DNA from: Agrobacterium sp. RAC06
Lineage (GTDB): Bacteria > Pseudomonadota > Alphaproteobacteria > Rhizobiales > Rhizobiaceae
NCBI RefSeq assembly: GCF_001713475.1
Contig: NZ_CP016499.1
Coordinates: 3,969,501-4,033,500 of the forward strand
Reading direction: 5' to 3'
Length of the DNA: 64,000 bases
Positions 1-8,438 of the stretch are shown piece by piece. The translations under genes were made by a program, and so were the position numbers. The notes under the pieces are model-generated. The model searched no databases and was not told the origin of the DNA. It worked only from the letters and a program-made list of their open reading frames with translations. Every line of letters starts with the position of its first letter. Position 1 is the stretch's first letter.

Positions 1-1
1 G

Positions 2-190
2 CACACGCCGCTGATGGCGATCACCAATGCCATCTCCTCGATCATCATTCTGGGTGCCCTGATGCAGATCGGGTCCGGTAACTTCCTGGTTATCATCCTC
101 GGTGCGCTGTCGGTCCTGATGGCCGGCATCAACATCTTCGGCGGCTTCATGGTGACACGGCGCATGCTTGCCATGTTCCAGAAGTCTTGA
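2..190 (+). CDS. pntAB: NAD(P) transhydrogenase alpha subunit part 2, C-terminal end (partial)
   Basis: This is the last 62 residues of the membrane half of the transhydrogenase alpha subunit; the start lies before the window. The reading frame runs from base 2 to a TGA at 188-190. The translation reads [20 protein letters not shown], then two hydrophobic segments and a short basic tail ending in MLAMFQKS, which is typical of the membrane domain. In alphaproteobacteria the alpha subunit is often split in two. This piece would be followed directly by pntB, which starts 21 bases downstream. The complex uses the proton gradient to drive NADPH formation from NADH in the inner membrane. I am confident of the family; the full length cannot be judged. 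Confidence 0.9.
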   Translation, partial: HTPLMAITNAISSIIILGALMQIGSGNFLVIILGALSVLMAGINIFGGFMVTRRMLAMFQKS

Positions 191-211
191 GTTAGGGGAG
201 GGGACACACAC

Positions 212-1711
212 ATGGAATACGGATTCACCACAGCGGCCTATGTCGTCGCAGCCGTTCTCTTCATCCTGTCGCTCGGCGGTCTGTCCGGCCAGGAAAGCGC
301 CAAGCGCGCTGTCTGGTACGGCATCGTCGGCATGGGGCTTGCCGTCGTCGCAACGCTTTATGGTCCTGGTGCGGGCAACTGGTTCGTCTCAGTCGTCATG
401 ATTGCCATTGGCGGTGGTATCGGCTGGGTCGTTGCCCAGCGCGTGCAGATGACGGAAATGCCGCAGCTCGTGGCCGCCATGCATTCGCTGGTCGGTCTCG
501 CCGCCGTCTTCATCGGTTTCAATGCCGAGATCGAGATGTGGCGCATCGCCAGCACACTAGCCGACGCCGGGCTCACCGGCTGCGATCCGCTGAGCGCTGC
601 GGCCTGTGCGGCCCAGGCCGGTCAGGCGACGGTGTTTGGCGATTTCGGCGGCTTCGCCCTGAAGATTGCCGAGAAGACCAGTGCCGAGATCGCCGTTCTG
701 AAGATCGAGGTCTTCCTCGGCGTCTTCATCGGTGCCATCACTTTTACTGGCTCTGTGGTCGCTTATGGAAAGTTGGCGGGTAAGGTCAACACGACGGCCA
801 AGCAGCTGCCGGGCGGTCATATGCTCAACGCGGCTGCCGCCCTTGGCTCCCTGATCCTGCTGGTCCTCTACTTCCAGGGCGCCGGCAGCTGGACGCTGAT
901 CCTGATGACGCTTCTGGCGCTCTTCATCGGTTACCACCTGATCATGGGCATCGGCGGCGCCGACATGCCGGTCGTCGTCTCCATGCTGAACAGCTATTCC
1001 GGCTGGGCGGCAGCGGCCATCGGCTTCTCGCTGTCGAACGATCTCCTGATCGTCGTCGGCGCGCTGGTCGGTTCGTCCGGTGCCATCCTCTCCTACATCA
1101 TGTGCAAGGCGATGAACCGCAGCTTCGTCTCGGTCATCCTCGGCGGCTTCGGCGGAACCACGGGACCGCAGATGGAAGTCGTGGGCGAGCAGATCGCGAT
1201 TGACGGCGATGGCGTGGCCAATGCGCTCAATGATGCGGACTCGGTCATCATCATCCCGGGTTACGGCATGGCAGTCGCCCAGGCACAGCAGTCGGTGTCG
1301 GAACTGACCCGCAAGCTGCGTGCTTCCGGCAAGACGGTGCGCTTTGCGATCCATCCGGTTGCCGGCCGTCTGCCAGGCCACATGAACGTGCTGCTCGCCG
1401 AAGCCAAGGTTCCCTATGACATCGTGCTGGAAATGGACGAGATCAACGAAGACTTCCCCGAAACGGATGTCGCCATCGTCATTGGCTCGAACGACATCGT
1501 CAACCCGGCCGCCCAGGAAGACCCGAACTCGCCGATCGCCGGCATGCCGGTTCTGGAAGTCTGGAAGGCAAAGCAGGTGTTTGTCTCCAAACGCGGCCAG
1601 GGCACCGGCTATTCCGGCATCGAGAACCCGCTGTTCTACAAGGAGAACACGCGCATGTTCTACGGTGACGCGAAGAAGTCGATCGACAGCATCCTGCCGT
1701 TGATCAAGTAA
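212..1711 (+). CDS. pntB: NAD(P) transhydrogenase subunit beta
   Basis: PntB carries the remaining membrane helices and the NADP(H)-binding domain III of proton-translocating transhydrogenase. The protein has 499 residues. The first roughly 290 are strongly hydrophobic, with about nine membrane segments. The soluble domain begins after the stretch [12 protein letters not shown]. The NADP-binding fingerprint [10 protein letters not shown] is at residues 350-359, and [20 protein letters not shown] follows, as expected for the NADP site. A strong purine-rich ribosome site (GGGAGGGG) precedes the ATG. It is the last gene of the pnt operon because a clear terminator follows. It acts in the inner membrane together with the upstream alpha subunits. 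Confidence 0.97.
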   Translation: MEYGFTTAAYVVAAVLFILSLGGLSGQESAKRAVWYGIVGMGLAVVATLYGPGAGNWFVSVVMIAIGGGIGWVVAQRVQMTEMPQLVAAMHSLVGLAAVFIGFNAEIEMWRIASTLADAGLTGCDPLSAAACAAQAGQATVFGDFGGFALKIAEKTSAEIAVLKIEVFLGVFIGAITFTGSVVAYGKLAGKVNTTAKQLPGGHMLNAAAALGSLILLVLYFQGAGSWTLILMTLLALFIGYHLIMGIGGADMPVVVSMLNSYSGWAAAAIGFSLSNDLLIVVGALVGSSGAILSYIMCKAMNRSFVSVILGGFGGTTGPQMEVVGEQIAIDGDGVANALNDADSVIIIPGYGMAVAQAQQSVSELTRKLRASGKTVRFAIHPVAGRLPGHMNVLLAEAKVPYDIVLEMDEINEDFPETDVAIVIGSNDIVNPAAQEDPNSPIAGMPVLEVWKAKQVFVSKRGQGTGYSGIENPLFYKENTRMFYGDAKKSIDSILPLIK

Positions 1712-1735
1712 GCTTCGGATCAGATCGAAACTGTA

Positions 1736-1764
1736 AAGCCGGGTGGTGACGCCCGGCTTTTTTC
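1736..1764 (+). terminator. Rho-independent terminator of the pnt operon
   Basis: A perfect 8-bp stem (AAGCCGGG / CCCGGCTT) with an 8-base loop is followed by a run of T. It starts 25 bases after the pntB stop. Confidence 0.9.
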
Positions 1765-1841
1765 TTCCATGGGTTGCTAGGAAAACCGGACGTTAACCAT
1801 AAGCCACTTAGATGGTGGCCAGTGTGATCGCAGGAGTTTTC

Positions 1842-2552
1842 GTGAGCATCAGGTTGTTTCTTGCCGGTATTTCTGCCGGGTTTATCACAACGGCAGCGAC
1901 GGCAGCCGACCTTAATTCATCTAATGCACCACTACCGCTGCCGCCACAGGGCGATGTCGCTGATATCATTCACGACTGGGGCGGCGGCTATATCGGTGTT
2001 GTCGGCGGTGGCGCCGTCGGCGAAGTGGAAACGCAGACCGGCTCGGGCACGCTGTTTTCCGAAACGCCCTTGCGCGGCGGCCTCGCCGGCGTGACTGCGG
2101 GCTATAACATCCAAAACGGCAACATGGTCTATGGTGTCGAGGCGGATGTTTCCTGGGCGAAGATTAAGGGCGACAAGGCCTGTGCAGGCTTCCCCTCCCA
2201 GAACTGCTACTACGAGCTGGGCTGGCAAGGTACGGCGCGCGCGCGCGTCGGTGTGGCCATGGACCGCACGCTTCTATATGTGACCGGTGGTCTCGCCGTG
2301 GCCGGTGGCAAGGGCGGCGTCGATCCGGTGGTCGGCGCGATCAACGGGCAAGACCAGCAGACCTATTTCGGTTACGTCGCCGGCGTGGGAGCTGAATATG
2401 CCATGACCGATGCGCTGAGCTTCAAGGCTGAGTATCTTTATACCGATTACCGTCAGCGCACCTCGCCGCTCGGGACTGTCAGCCCGACGGATAGCTACAA
2501 GTCCGACCCGTCGAGTCACCTGATCCGGGTTGGCGTCAATTACAGGTTCTGA
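1842..2552 (+). CDS. Omp25/RopB-type outer membrane beta-barrel protein
   Basis: This is a 236-residue eight-stranded barrel protein of the rhizobial/Brucella Omp25-RopB porin family, predicted in the outer membrane. The N-terminus is a signal peptide (VSIRLFLAGISAGFITTAAT with cleavage after ATAA). Then come alternating strands with the hallmarks WGGGYIGVVGGG, GVTAGYNIQNGN, YGVEADVSW, GYVAGVGAEYAMTDALSFKA and a terminal strand ending in LIRVGVNYRF. The final aromatic residue is the usual BAM signal. I place the start at GTG 1842 because CAGGAG lies five bases upstream and the signal peptide is then compact. An in-frame ATG at 1812 lacks a ribosome site. The gene stands alone between two terminators. 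It is probably structural; no specific ligand can be inferred. Confidence 0.88.
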   Translation: MSIRLFLAGISAGFITTAATAADLNSSNAPLPLPPQGDVADIIHDWGGGYIGVVGGGAVGEVETQTGSGTLFSETPLRGGLAGVTAGYNIQNGNMVYGVEADVSWAKIKGDKACAGFPSQNCYYELGWQGTARARVGVAMDRTLLYVTGGLAVAGGKGGVDPVVGAINGQDQQTYFGYVAGVGAEYAMTDALSFKAEYLYTDYRQRTSPLGTVSPTDSYKSDPSSHLIRVGVNYRF

Positions 2553-2571
2553 TTGCGCATCGCCTGAAAAC

Positions 2572-2606
2572 AAAAAGACCCCCGCCACGTTGGCGGGGGT
2601 CTTTGT
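2572..2606. terminator. Bidirectional terminator between convergent genes
   Basis: A long perfect stem (AAAGACCCCCGCCA / TGGCGGGGGTCTTT) with a 3-base loop is flanked by A-rich sequence on the left and T-rich sequence on the right. It serves the porin gene on the plus strand and the FAH-family gene (stop at 2619) on the minus strand. Confidence 0.93.
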
Positions 2607-2618
2607 TTTAGAGGTTGA

Positions 2619-3461
2619 TCAAGCATCCGCCTTGAACGTCTGCTTCTGCGTGCCGAGACCCTCGATGCCGAGTTCGACGACGTCGCCGGCCTTCAGGAAC
2701 TGCGGCGGCTTCATGCCGAGGCCGACGCCCGGAGGCGTGCCGGTGGAGATGATGTCGCCAGGGTGGAGGCTCATGAACTGACTGAGGTAGGAAACGACGT
2801 GGGCGACGCCGTAGACCATGGTCTTCGACGAGCCGTCCTGCATCATCTTGCCGTTGACGGAGAGCCACATCTTGAGGTCGTGCGGGTTGGCGATCTCGTC
2901 CTTCGTGACAAGCCAGGGGCCGATCGGGCCGAAGGTGTCGCAGGATTTGCCCTTGGTCCATTGGCCTGCACGCTCCGTCTGGAAGGCGCGTTCGGAGACG
3001 TCGTGGGAGACGCAGTAGCCGGCGACATAATCCATCGCGTCCGCTTCCGAGACGTATTTTGCGGTCTTGCCGATGACGACGCCAAGCTCGACTTCCCAGT
3101 CGGTCTTCTCCGAACCGCGGGGGATGAGCACGTCGTCGTTCGGACCGCAGATGGCCGAGGTCGCCTTCATGAAGATCACCGGCTCCGGCGGCACGGCAGC
3201 GCCCGTCTCAGCGGCGTGGTCGGAATAGTTGAGGCCAATGCAGATGAACTTGCCAGTGCCAGCGACGCAGGCGCCGATGCGATCGACGGCAATCTCCGGC
3301 AGGGAGGCTGAATCGATGGCTGCGATCTTTGCCAGACCTTCCGGCGAGATGGCGGCGCCGCCGATGTCTGCGACGTGGCCCGAGAGGTCGCGGACCTTGC
3401 CGTCCTTGTCGAGTATTGCAGGCTTTTCCTGACCCAACGGGCCGACGCGCATCAGTTTCAT
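2619..3461 (-). CDS. FAH-family hydrolase, probable 2,4-diketo-3-deoxy-sugar acid hydrolase
   Basis: This is a 280-residue fumarylacetoacetate hydrolase superfamily enzyme (COG0179). The metal-binding acidic set is visible: E123 and E125 in DWEVELGVVIG, and D154 in SHDVSERAF. Also present are the family motifs CIGLNYSDHAAE and STGTPPGVGLGM. The start at 3461 is backed by AGGAAGGAAG just upstream; the longer frame is not. The gene sits 74 bases downstream of a BDH2-like dehydrogenase on the same strand. That pairing is known for the final steps of non-phosphorylative L-fucose degradation, where the FAH enzyme splits 2,4-diketo-3-deoxy-L-fuconate into pyruvate and L-lactate. That substrate is inference from context. 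Ureidoglycolate lyase or another 2-keto acid hydratase activity is possible from sequence alone. Confidence 0.85.
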   Translation of the reverse strand: MKLMRVGPLGQEKPAILDKDGKVRDLSGHVADIGGAAISPEGLAKIAAIDSASLPEIAVDRIGACVAGTGKFICIGLNYSDHAAETGAAVPPEPVIFMKATSAICGPNDDVLIPRGSEKTDWEVELGVVIGKTAKYVSEADAMDYVAGYCVSHDVSERAFQTERAGQWTKGKSCDTFGPIGPWLVTKDEIANPHDLKMWLSVNGKMMQDGSSKTMVYGVAHVVSYLSQFMSLHPGDIISTGTPPGVGLGMKPPQFLKAGDVVELGIEGLGTQKQTFKADA

Positions 3462-3535
3462 TGTCTTCTTCCTTCCTGAAGGTGGCGGCTCAGCCGCTGA
3501 GTGTCTTGCTGTTTGCAATGCCGTATGGGCATTGC

Positions 3536-4270
3536 TCAGATCGTCCAGCCGCCATCAATGGCAAAGGCCTGGCCCGAGGTATAGGTGGCGCCGGCGATGT
3601 AGACGGCGAGGTCGGCGATTTCTTCCGGCGTGCCCAGCCTGCCCATGGGTTGACGGGCGATGAAGGCCGCGCGCGCGGCGTCATAGTCCCCTTGTGCGCG
3701 CATGCGGTCCTGCAACGAGGGGCTTTCGACGGTGCCGGGGCAGATCGCGTTGCAACGGATGCCCTGCGTCACATAGTCGGCGGCGACTGACTTGGTGAGG
3801 CCGATGACGGCTGCCTTGGTGACGGTATAGGCGAAACGGTTCGGCACGCCTTTGATTGAACTCGCGACTGAGGCCATGTTGATGATCGAGCCGTCGCCGC
3901 GCTCGAGCATGGCCGGCAAAACGGCGCGGATGGTGCGGATCATCGCGCGGACATTGAGATCGAAGGCAAAGTCGAGATCCTTGTCGGCCATGTCCAGGAC
4001 CGTTCCGCCATGCACGACACCTGCGCAGTTGAACAGCACGTCGAAGGGCCCGGTCTCGGCCACCACGGCCGTCACCGCCTGCTCATTCAGGACGTCGAGC
4101 TGGCGCGTCGTGATCCCAGCTTCGCCTTCGAGCGTCGCCAGGGCGTCCGTGTTGATGTCCGTCGCGACGACGGTCGCACCGGCGCGGGCAAAGGCGATGG
4201 CGCTCGCGCGGCCGATGCCCTGGCCGGCGGCCGTCACCAAAACATGCTTGTTCTTCAGGGGCAGGTTCAT
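3536..4270 (-). CDS. SDR dehydrogenase, probable 2-keto-3-deoxy-L-fuconate dehydrogenase
   Basis: This is a 244-residue classical short-chain dehydrogenase. The nucleotide site TAAGQGIG is at residues 13-20, with D38 after the second strand favouring NAD. The NCAG motif is at 81-84 and the catalytic Y148-x3-K152 (YTVTKAAV) follows. The region INMASVASSIKGVPNR and the end AFAIDGGWTI closely resemble mammalian BDH2 and the bacterial 2-keto-3-deoxy-L-fuconate 4-dehydrogenases, as I recall those sequences. The start ATG at 4270 has GGAGGAG upstream; the longer frame starts in the promoter region. It is the first gene of a two-gene unit with the FAH-family hydrolase. It is divergent from an IclR-type regulator that probably controls it. 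Substrate assignment is inference. Confidence 0.87.
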   Translation of the reverse strand: MNLPLKNKHVLVTAAGQGIGRASAIAFARAGATVVATDINTDALATLEGEAGITTRQLDVLNEQAVTAVVAETGPFDVLFNCAGVVHGGTVLDMADKDLDFAFDLNVRAMIRTIRAVLPAMLERGDGSIINMASVASSIKGVPNRFAYTVTKAAVIGLTKSVAADYVTQGIRCNAICPGTVESPSLQDRMRAQGDYDAARAAFIARQPMGRLGTPEEIADLAVYIAGATYTSGQAFAIDGGWTI

Positions 4271-4344
4271 CCTCGTGGCTCCTCCAGCCGATCCCTCGTC
4301 ACGCGACCCTTGCATATTCCGGCCGGCGATGCGAGCATCATTCA

Positions 4345-4373
4345 TATGCAAAACATTTATTCATAAAGGTCAA
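4345..4373 (-). promoter_or_regulatory. Predicted promoter of the dehydrogenase-hydrolase unit, with ATTCATA repeats
   Basis: Read on the minus strand, TTGACC (4368-4373) and TGCATA (4345-4350) are separated by 17 bases. The AT-rich stretch carries a direct repeat ATTCATA at 4340-4346 and 4359-4365, 19 bases apart. That places the copies on one face of roughly two helical turns. It is a reasonable operator for the divergent IclR regulator, but this is inference. Confidence 0.5.
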
Positions 4374-4404
4374 GAGTGGTTCGGGACTGCGAGGAGAGAC
4401 ATGC

Positions 4405-5205
4405 GTGAATGATGTGGATCAGGACCGTTACCGGGCGCCTGCGCTCGACAAGGGGCTCGACATTCTTGAACTGCTTGCGGGTGTCGATGGCGGCTTGGGC
4501 CAGGCAGATATCGCCAAGAAGCTCGACCGTAGCCCAAATGAATTCTACCGGATGCTCGATCGGCTGGTGAAACGCGGTTACGTCGCGCGGCTCGATGGCG
4601 ATCGCTACGTTCTGACGCTCAAACTGTTTGGCCTTGCGCAGTTACATGCGCCAACGCGGCGGCTCGCTTCGCTCGCCATGCCGCTGATGCGGGAACTGGC
4701 GGAAGTGACCCGGCAGGAGAACCATATCGTCGTCTACGACCGCGGCCATCCGGTCGTCATCGCCCAGCTCGAGGCGCCGGGCTATTGGGGCATCTCGATG
4801 CGGGTCGGCTCGCGCATGGGCCTTTTCGATACCGGGTCCGGCCATGTGCTTCTTGCCTATCGAAGCCCGGAGGTCCGCGCGATGATGGTGGCGGAGCATG
4901 TGGCCAGCGGCGGACCGGAGGGGCGCATGACCGAGGCCTTTGCTCGCCACCTCGACGAAATCCGTGCGCGCGGCTACGAGATGATGCCGAGCGCCCAGAC
5001 TGCCGGCGTCACCAACCTGTCGGCCCCGATCCTCGGCGCGGACGGCGAGGCACTGGGCGCGCTGACCGTGCCGTATATCGGTATCATCAATGCGCCCGAG
5101 GCGCCCGATATCCCCCATACGCTTGAAGCACTGCGGGAAACGGCACGTCGGATTTCCGCACTGGCGGGCGCCGGTCTTGGTGCGGATGCCCCAGATATAA
5201 CCTGA
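4405..5205 (+). CDS. IclR-family transcriptional regulator
   Basis: This is a 266-residue IclR protein. It has an N-terminal winged helix-turn-helix (about residues 10-75; ALDKGLDILELLAG, then NEFYRMLDRLVKRGYVAR) and a C-terminal effector-binding domain with GHVLLAYRSPE and AGVTNLSAPILG. Translation most likely starts at GTG 4405, because GAGGAGAG lies at 4391-4398. An ATG at 4401 is in another frame and ends at once. It is divergent from the SDR/FAH genes and 29 bases upstream of a COG3618 lactonase on its own strand. The likely role is sensing a sugar acid intermediate and controlling both arms of the locus. Confidence 0.92.
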   Translation: MNDVDQDRYRAPALDKGLDILELLAGVDGGLGQADIAKKLDRSPNEFYRMLDRLVKRGYVARLDGDRYVLTLKLFGLAQLHAPTRRLASLAMPLMRELAEVTRQENHIVVYDRGHPVVIAQLEAPGYWGISMRVGSRMGLFDTGSGHVLLAYRSPEVRAMMVAEHVASGGPEGRMTEAFARHLDEIRARGYEMMPSAQTAGVTNLSAPILGADGEALGALTVPYIGIINAPEAPDIPHTLEALRETARRISALAGAGLGADAPDIT

Positions 5206-5234
5206 ATCTCTCAAGGCCTTGGGAGGGGCCACAC

Positions 5235-6074
5235 ATGATCATCGATACCCATCTGCACCTCATCTACCGCGACAAGCTCAGCTATCTCTGGCTGAAGGAT
5301 GTCGCCGCGCTCGATGCCGATTTCACCTGGGAGACCTATGCGCGGGAGGCGAAGAGGCTCGGGATTTCCTCGGTGCTGCATATGGAGGTGGATGTCGCGC
5401 CCGAGGACATCCCCGGTGAAACGGCCATGGTCCAGGAGTTGTCGCAGGCACCGGATAGCTTCATCCAGGGTGTGATCGCCTCCTGCCGCCCGGAAGATCC
5501 AGGATTTGCCGCTTATCTGGAAGCCCAGGTTGCAAATCCCTTCGTCAAAGGCTTCCGTCGCGTGCTGCATGTCGTGCCGGACGATGTGTCGGAGGGCGCA
5601 CTGTTTCGGGAGAATGTGAAGCGGCTCTCAGGCACGGGTCTCACCTTCGATCTCTGCATGCTGCCGCATCAGATCGACAAGGCGAAGGCCTTGGTCGACC
5701 TTGCGCCCGATGTCACTTTCATCCTCGACCATTGCGGTGTGCCCGATATCAAGGGGCATGGCTACGAGACCTGGAAAGCGGGGATCACCGACATTGCCAA
5801 GCGCGAGAATGTCCGCGTGAAGATCTCCGGCATCCCGGCCTATGGCGATCTGGAGAATTGGACGCTGGAGGATCTCAAGCCCTATTTCGATCACACGATC
5901 GCATGCTTCGGTTTCGATCGCGCGATCTGGGGCTCGGACTGGCCGGTCTGCACGCTCGGAGGCGGGCTCTCGACCTGGGTCGCGACGACGCAAGCGCTGC
6001 TGCATGGTTGCACAGGGCAAGAGAAGGACAAGCTCTTCTCCGGCAATGCTCGAGGCATCTGGGGGCTTGCCTAA
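5235..6074 (+). CDS. COG3618 amidohydrolase, probable L-fuconolactonase-type sugar lactonase
   Basis: This is a 279-residue metal-dependent hydrolase of the amidohydrolase-2 family. It opens with the metal motif DTHLH (residues 4-8). Later come LDHCG and the C-terminal GSDWPV (from residue 233), which supplies the catalytic aspartate. The family includes L-fuconolactonase and L-rhamnono-lactonase, which open the sugar lactone made by a sugar dehydrogenase. GGGAGGGG precedes the ATG. The gene follows the IclR regulator closely and probably shares its transcript. It overlaps the end of the convergent TetR gene by four bases. With the SDR and FAH enzymes it supplies three steps of a fucose-like pathway. 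The sugar dehydrogenase, the acid dehydratase and a sugar importer are not in this window. Confidence 0.88.
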   Translation: MIIDTHLHLIYRDKLSYLWLKDVAALDADFTWETYAREAKRLGISSVLHMEVDVAPEDIPGETAMVQELSQAPDSFIQGVIASCRPEDPGFAAYLEAQVANPFVKGFRRVLHVVPDDVSEGALFRENVKRLSGTGLTFDLCMLPHQIDKAKALVDLAPDVTFILDHCGVPDIKGHGYETWKAGITDIAKRENVRVKISGIPAYGDLENWTLEDLKPYFDHTIACFGFDRAIWGSDWPVCTLGGGLSTWVATTQALLHGCTGQEKDKLFSGNARGIWGLA

Positions 6075-6751
6075 CGGGCCTTGCCTCGCTCGGCCATGAG
6101 GCGGCGGAGATATCCGCGCATGGCAATGATGAGCGCCTCGATGTCGTCGTTCGAAGCCGTGAGATCCTGCAGGGCGTAGCTCTGGAGGATGATCCCGTCG
6201 ATGCTGATCAGCATCTGACGGGCGACGGCGCGGCCGATGCGGCGCAGTTCCTCGTCGCTGTCATCCTCGAAAACGAGATGGCCGTAGAAATCGATATAGG
6301 CATTGTATTGCCGCGTCGCGAGCCATTCGGAGCCTTTGGTCCGCAGGGCATAAAGTGTCAGCTCCGTCTGGGCGATCTGCTTGTTGCGGGTGCGCTGGAT
6401 GTAGCGCCAGCTTGCCCGGATCAGTGCCTCCACCCGGTCCTCTGGCGCCTCCGGCAGGGCAACGTCCTGGCGATACGCTACTTCCATATCGGCAATCAGA
6501 TCTTCCAGTACGGCGAGCAGCAGACTTTCCTTGCTGTCGAAATAGTAGTGCAGGGTGGCGAGCTTGACGCCCGCAGAGGCGGCGATGCGGCGTGTGGTCA
6601 ACGCCTCCATGCCGCCCTCTTCGAGCGCTTCGCGGGCACCCTTGATGATGCGGACGCGGGTTTCGAGGCCTTTGCGGGTCGCGCCCGGCGGGCGCCCGCG
6701 TGTCGATCCGCCGGTCGATCTGTTGGTGGACGCTTCCGCGATCTCGCTCAT
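6071..6751 (-). CDS. TetR-family transcriptional regulator
   Basis: This is a 226-residue TetR regulator. After a Ser/Thr/Arg-rich N-terminus the helix-turn-helix is clear at about residues 33-78, with ARIAASAGVKLATLHYYF-type spacing (read as RRIAASAGVKLATLHYYFDS). The rest is helical ligand-binding domain with no recognisable effector signature. The ATG overlaps the stop of the upstream amidohydrolase by four bases (ATGA), so it is translationally coupled and is the last gene of the importer-hydrolase operon. It probably regulates that operon in response to the imported compound or a product. This role is inference from position. Confidence 0.9.
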   Translation of the reverse strand: MSEIAEASTNRSTGGSTRGRPPGATRKGLETRVRIIKGAREALEEGGMEALTTRRIAASAGVKLATLHYYFDSKESLLLAVLEDLIADMEVAYRQDVALPEAPEDRVEALIRASWRYIQRTRNKQIAQTELTLYALRTKGSEWLATRQYNAYIDFYGHLVFEDDSDEELRRIGRAVARQMLISIDGIILQSYALQDLTASNDDIEALIIAMRGYLRRLMAERGKAR

Positions 6752-8424
6752 CGGCTCCCTCCGCCTTCGAAGGTGACGCGGCCGTCGCAGATCGTGAGAA
6801 CAGGGGAAAGCGAGGCGATGTTGTCCGGTGACGTCGCCTCGATATCGCCGGAGAGGACGACGACATCCGCAAGGTAGCCGGGCTTCAACACGCCCTTGCG
6901 GTCTTCCATGTATTCGACCCAGGCGCTGGTGCGAGTATAGGCGGCAAGCGTCTCGTGCAGGCCAAGACGATGGTCCGGCATGTCGTCTGCCCAGGGCTTT
7001 CGGGTCAGGGCATCGCCGATGCAGCTGAGCGGCGGCAGTGGCGAGACTGGCCAGTCGGTCGCAAAGACGATTGTCGCGCCGGCATCAACCAGTGTTTTCC
7101 AGGCAAAGGCGTAAGGCCAGCGCTCGCGGCCGATATAGGTCAGATAGGGTTCAAGCGGCAGCCCCGCGGAGCCCGGCGGATGGGTTGGCTGCATCGAGGC
7201 GATGGTGCCCGTTTCGGCAAAGCGCTTGATGTCGTCGGGATGAACCACCTCGATATGTTCGATGCGGTTGCGCATGTCCTTTCGGCCATTGGCGTTGATC
7301 GAGGCCTCGTAGCCGTCGAGCACCAAACGCACCGCGCCGTCACCGATCGCGTGGACTGCGACCGACAGACCGAGGCGGTTTGCTTCGATCGCGACCGCGT
7401 TGAATGCTTCGCCTGAGAACAGCGGCTCGCCCTTCCAGCCGTGCTTGTGGGCGTAGTCGTCGACGAAGACGGCCGTCTCGCCCTCGGTCACACCGTCCAT
7501 GAACAGCTTGACGAAATTGCAGCGCAGCTTGTCTGTGTCGAAGCGGGTCCTCCAGGTGGCGGCCTTCTCTTCTAGGTCGGAGAGCGGCATGAAGTTCTTC
7601 ATGTGGAAGGGCATGCGTATGCGCACCGGAAGACTATCGGTCCTCTCGATCTCTTCCAGTATTTCCAGCTGATAGAGATTGCCGTCCATATTCTGGAACG
7701 AAGTAATGCCGAGCGAGGCGCAATAGGCGAGGCCCTTCTTCAGGACCGCGATGTCTGCAGCGCGCTCTTCCGGAGTGACATGCTCTGGATCACCGCCGGT
7801 GCCGACGCCGAGACCTTCGCGACCGCCGGTCACGCTCATCGACGCGACAGGGCGGATGGCGTTGCTTTCGCGCAGCTCGCCATTGGCGAGACCGTCCTCG
7901 CCCATGACGATCTCGTTGCCGACGCCGACATCTCGGCCATGGAGGATACCGGCCTTCTCCAATGCCATCGTGTTGGCCCAGGCCGTATGCCGGTCGGGCG
8001 CGACCATCATGAAGGGGCGGTCTGCGATGATACGGTCGAGATGGTGCCGGGTGACGCGCTCAGTTTCCGAGAGGATGGTGTAGTCTGCCGTCTGGGCGAC
8101 GAGCAGCGGCAGATCCGGGTTGGCGGCGGCGTAGTCCTTAACGGCTTTCGAAAGGGCATCGAAGCCCTTCACGCCGAAGAGCGACAGTTCGCCGAGCGCG
8201 ACCGAGCCGCCGAAGATATGCATATGGGCTTCGTTGAAACCGGGAAGCACCGTGGCGCCGCCTGCATTCACGACGCGTGTGTGTGGTCCCGCGAGCTCAA
8301 GGATCTCGGCATTGCCGCCCACTGCCATGATGCGGTTTCCGGTGAGCGCGATCGCTTCTGCGCGCGGATGCGCGTCATCCATGGTCAGGATGCTGGCATT
8401 GTGAATGACGAGATCGGCGCTCAT
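6748..8424 (-). CDS. YtcJ-like metal-dependent amidohydrolase (copy 1)
   Basis: This is a 558-residue amidohydrolase of the COG1574 group, which includes N-substituted formamide deformylase and related N-acyl hydrolases. The HxH metal motif is H67/H69 in FNEAHMHIFGGS. Further metal-site stretches are FVKLFMDG, VAVHAIGDGAV, RIEHIEVVHPDD and FATDWPVSP. The C-terminal composite domain is GVLKPGYLADVVVLSGD. The start at 8424 gives a 14-base gap from the upstream paralogue's stop; the longer open frame runs through that paralogue and is not real. It overlaps the TetR gene. It is clearly related to the next gene, so a tandem duplication with divergence is likely. The substrate is unknown; an amide or formamide bond is the reasonable guess. 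Confidence 0.88.
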   Translation of the reverse strand: MSADLVIHNASILTMDDAHPRAEAIALTGNRIMAVGGNAEILELAGPHTRVVNAGGATVLPGFNEAHMHIFGGSVALGELSLFGVKGFDALSKAVKDYAAANPDLPLLVAQTADYTILSETERVTRHHLDRIIADRPFMMVAPDRHTAWANTMALEKAGILHGRDVGVGNEIVMGEDGLANGELRESNAIRPVASMSVTGGREGLGVGTGGDPEHVTPEERAADIAVLKKGLAYCASLGITSFQNMDGNLYQLEILEEIERTDSLPVRIRMPFHMKNFMPLSDLEEKAATWRTRFDTDKLRCNFVKLFMDGVTEGETAVFVDDYAHKHGWKGEPLFSGEAFNAVAIEANRLGLSVAVHAIGDGAVRLVLDGYEASINANGRKDMRNRIEHIEVVHPDDIKRFAETGTIASMQPTHPPGSAGLPLEPYLTYIGRERWPYAFAWKTLVDAGATIVFATDWPVSPLPPLSCIGDALTRKPWADDMPDHRLGLHETLAAYTRTSAWVEYMEDRKGVLKPGYLADVVVLSGDIEATSPDNIASLSPVLTICDGRVTFEGGGSR

Positions 8425-8438
8425 GGGACGGTCTTTCT

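Noticed and set aside
557..1381. Long minus-strand open frame opposite pntB
   Set aside because: It is a complementary-strand shadow in GC-rich coding DNA, with Arg/Asp/His-rich composition and no recognisable domain. The plus-strand gene is certain.
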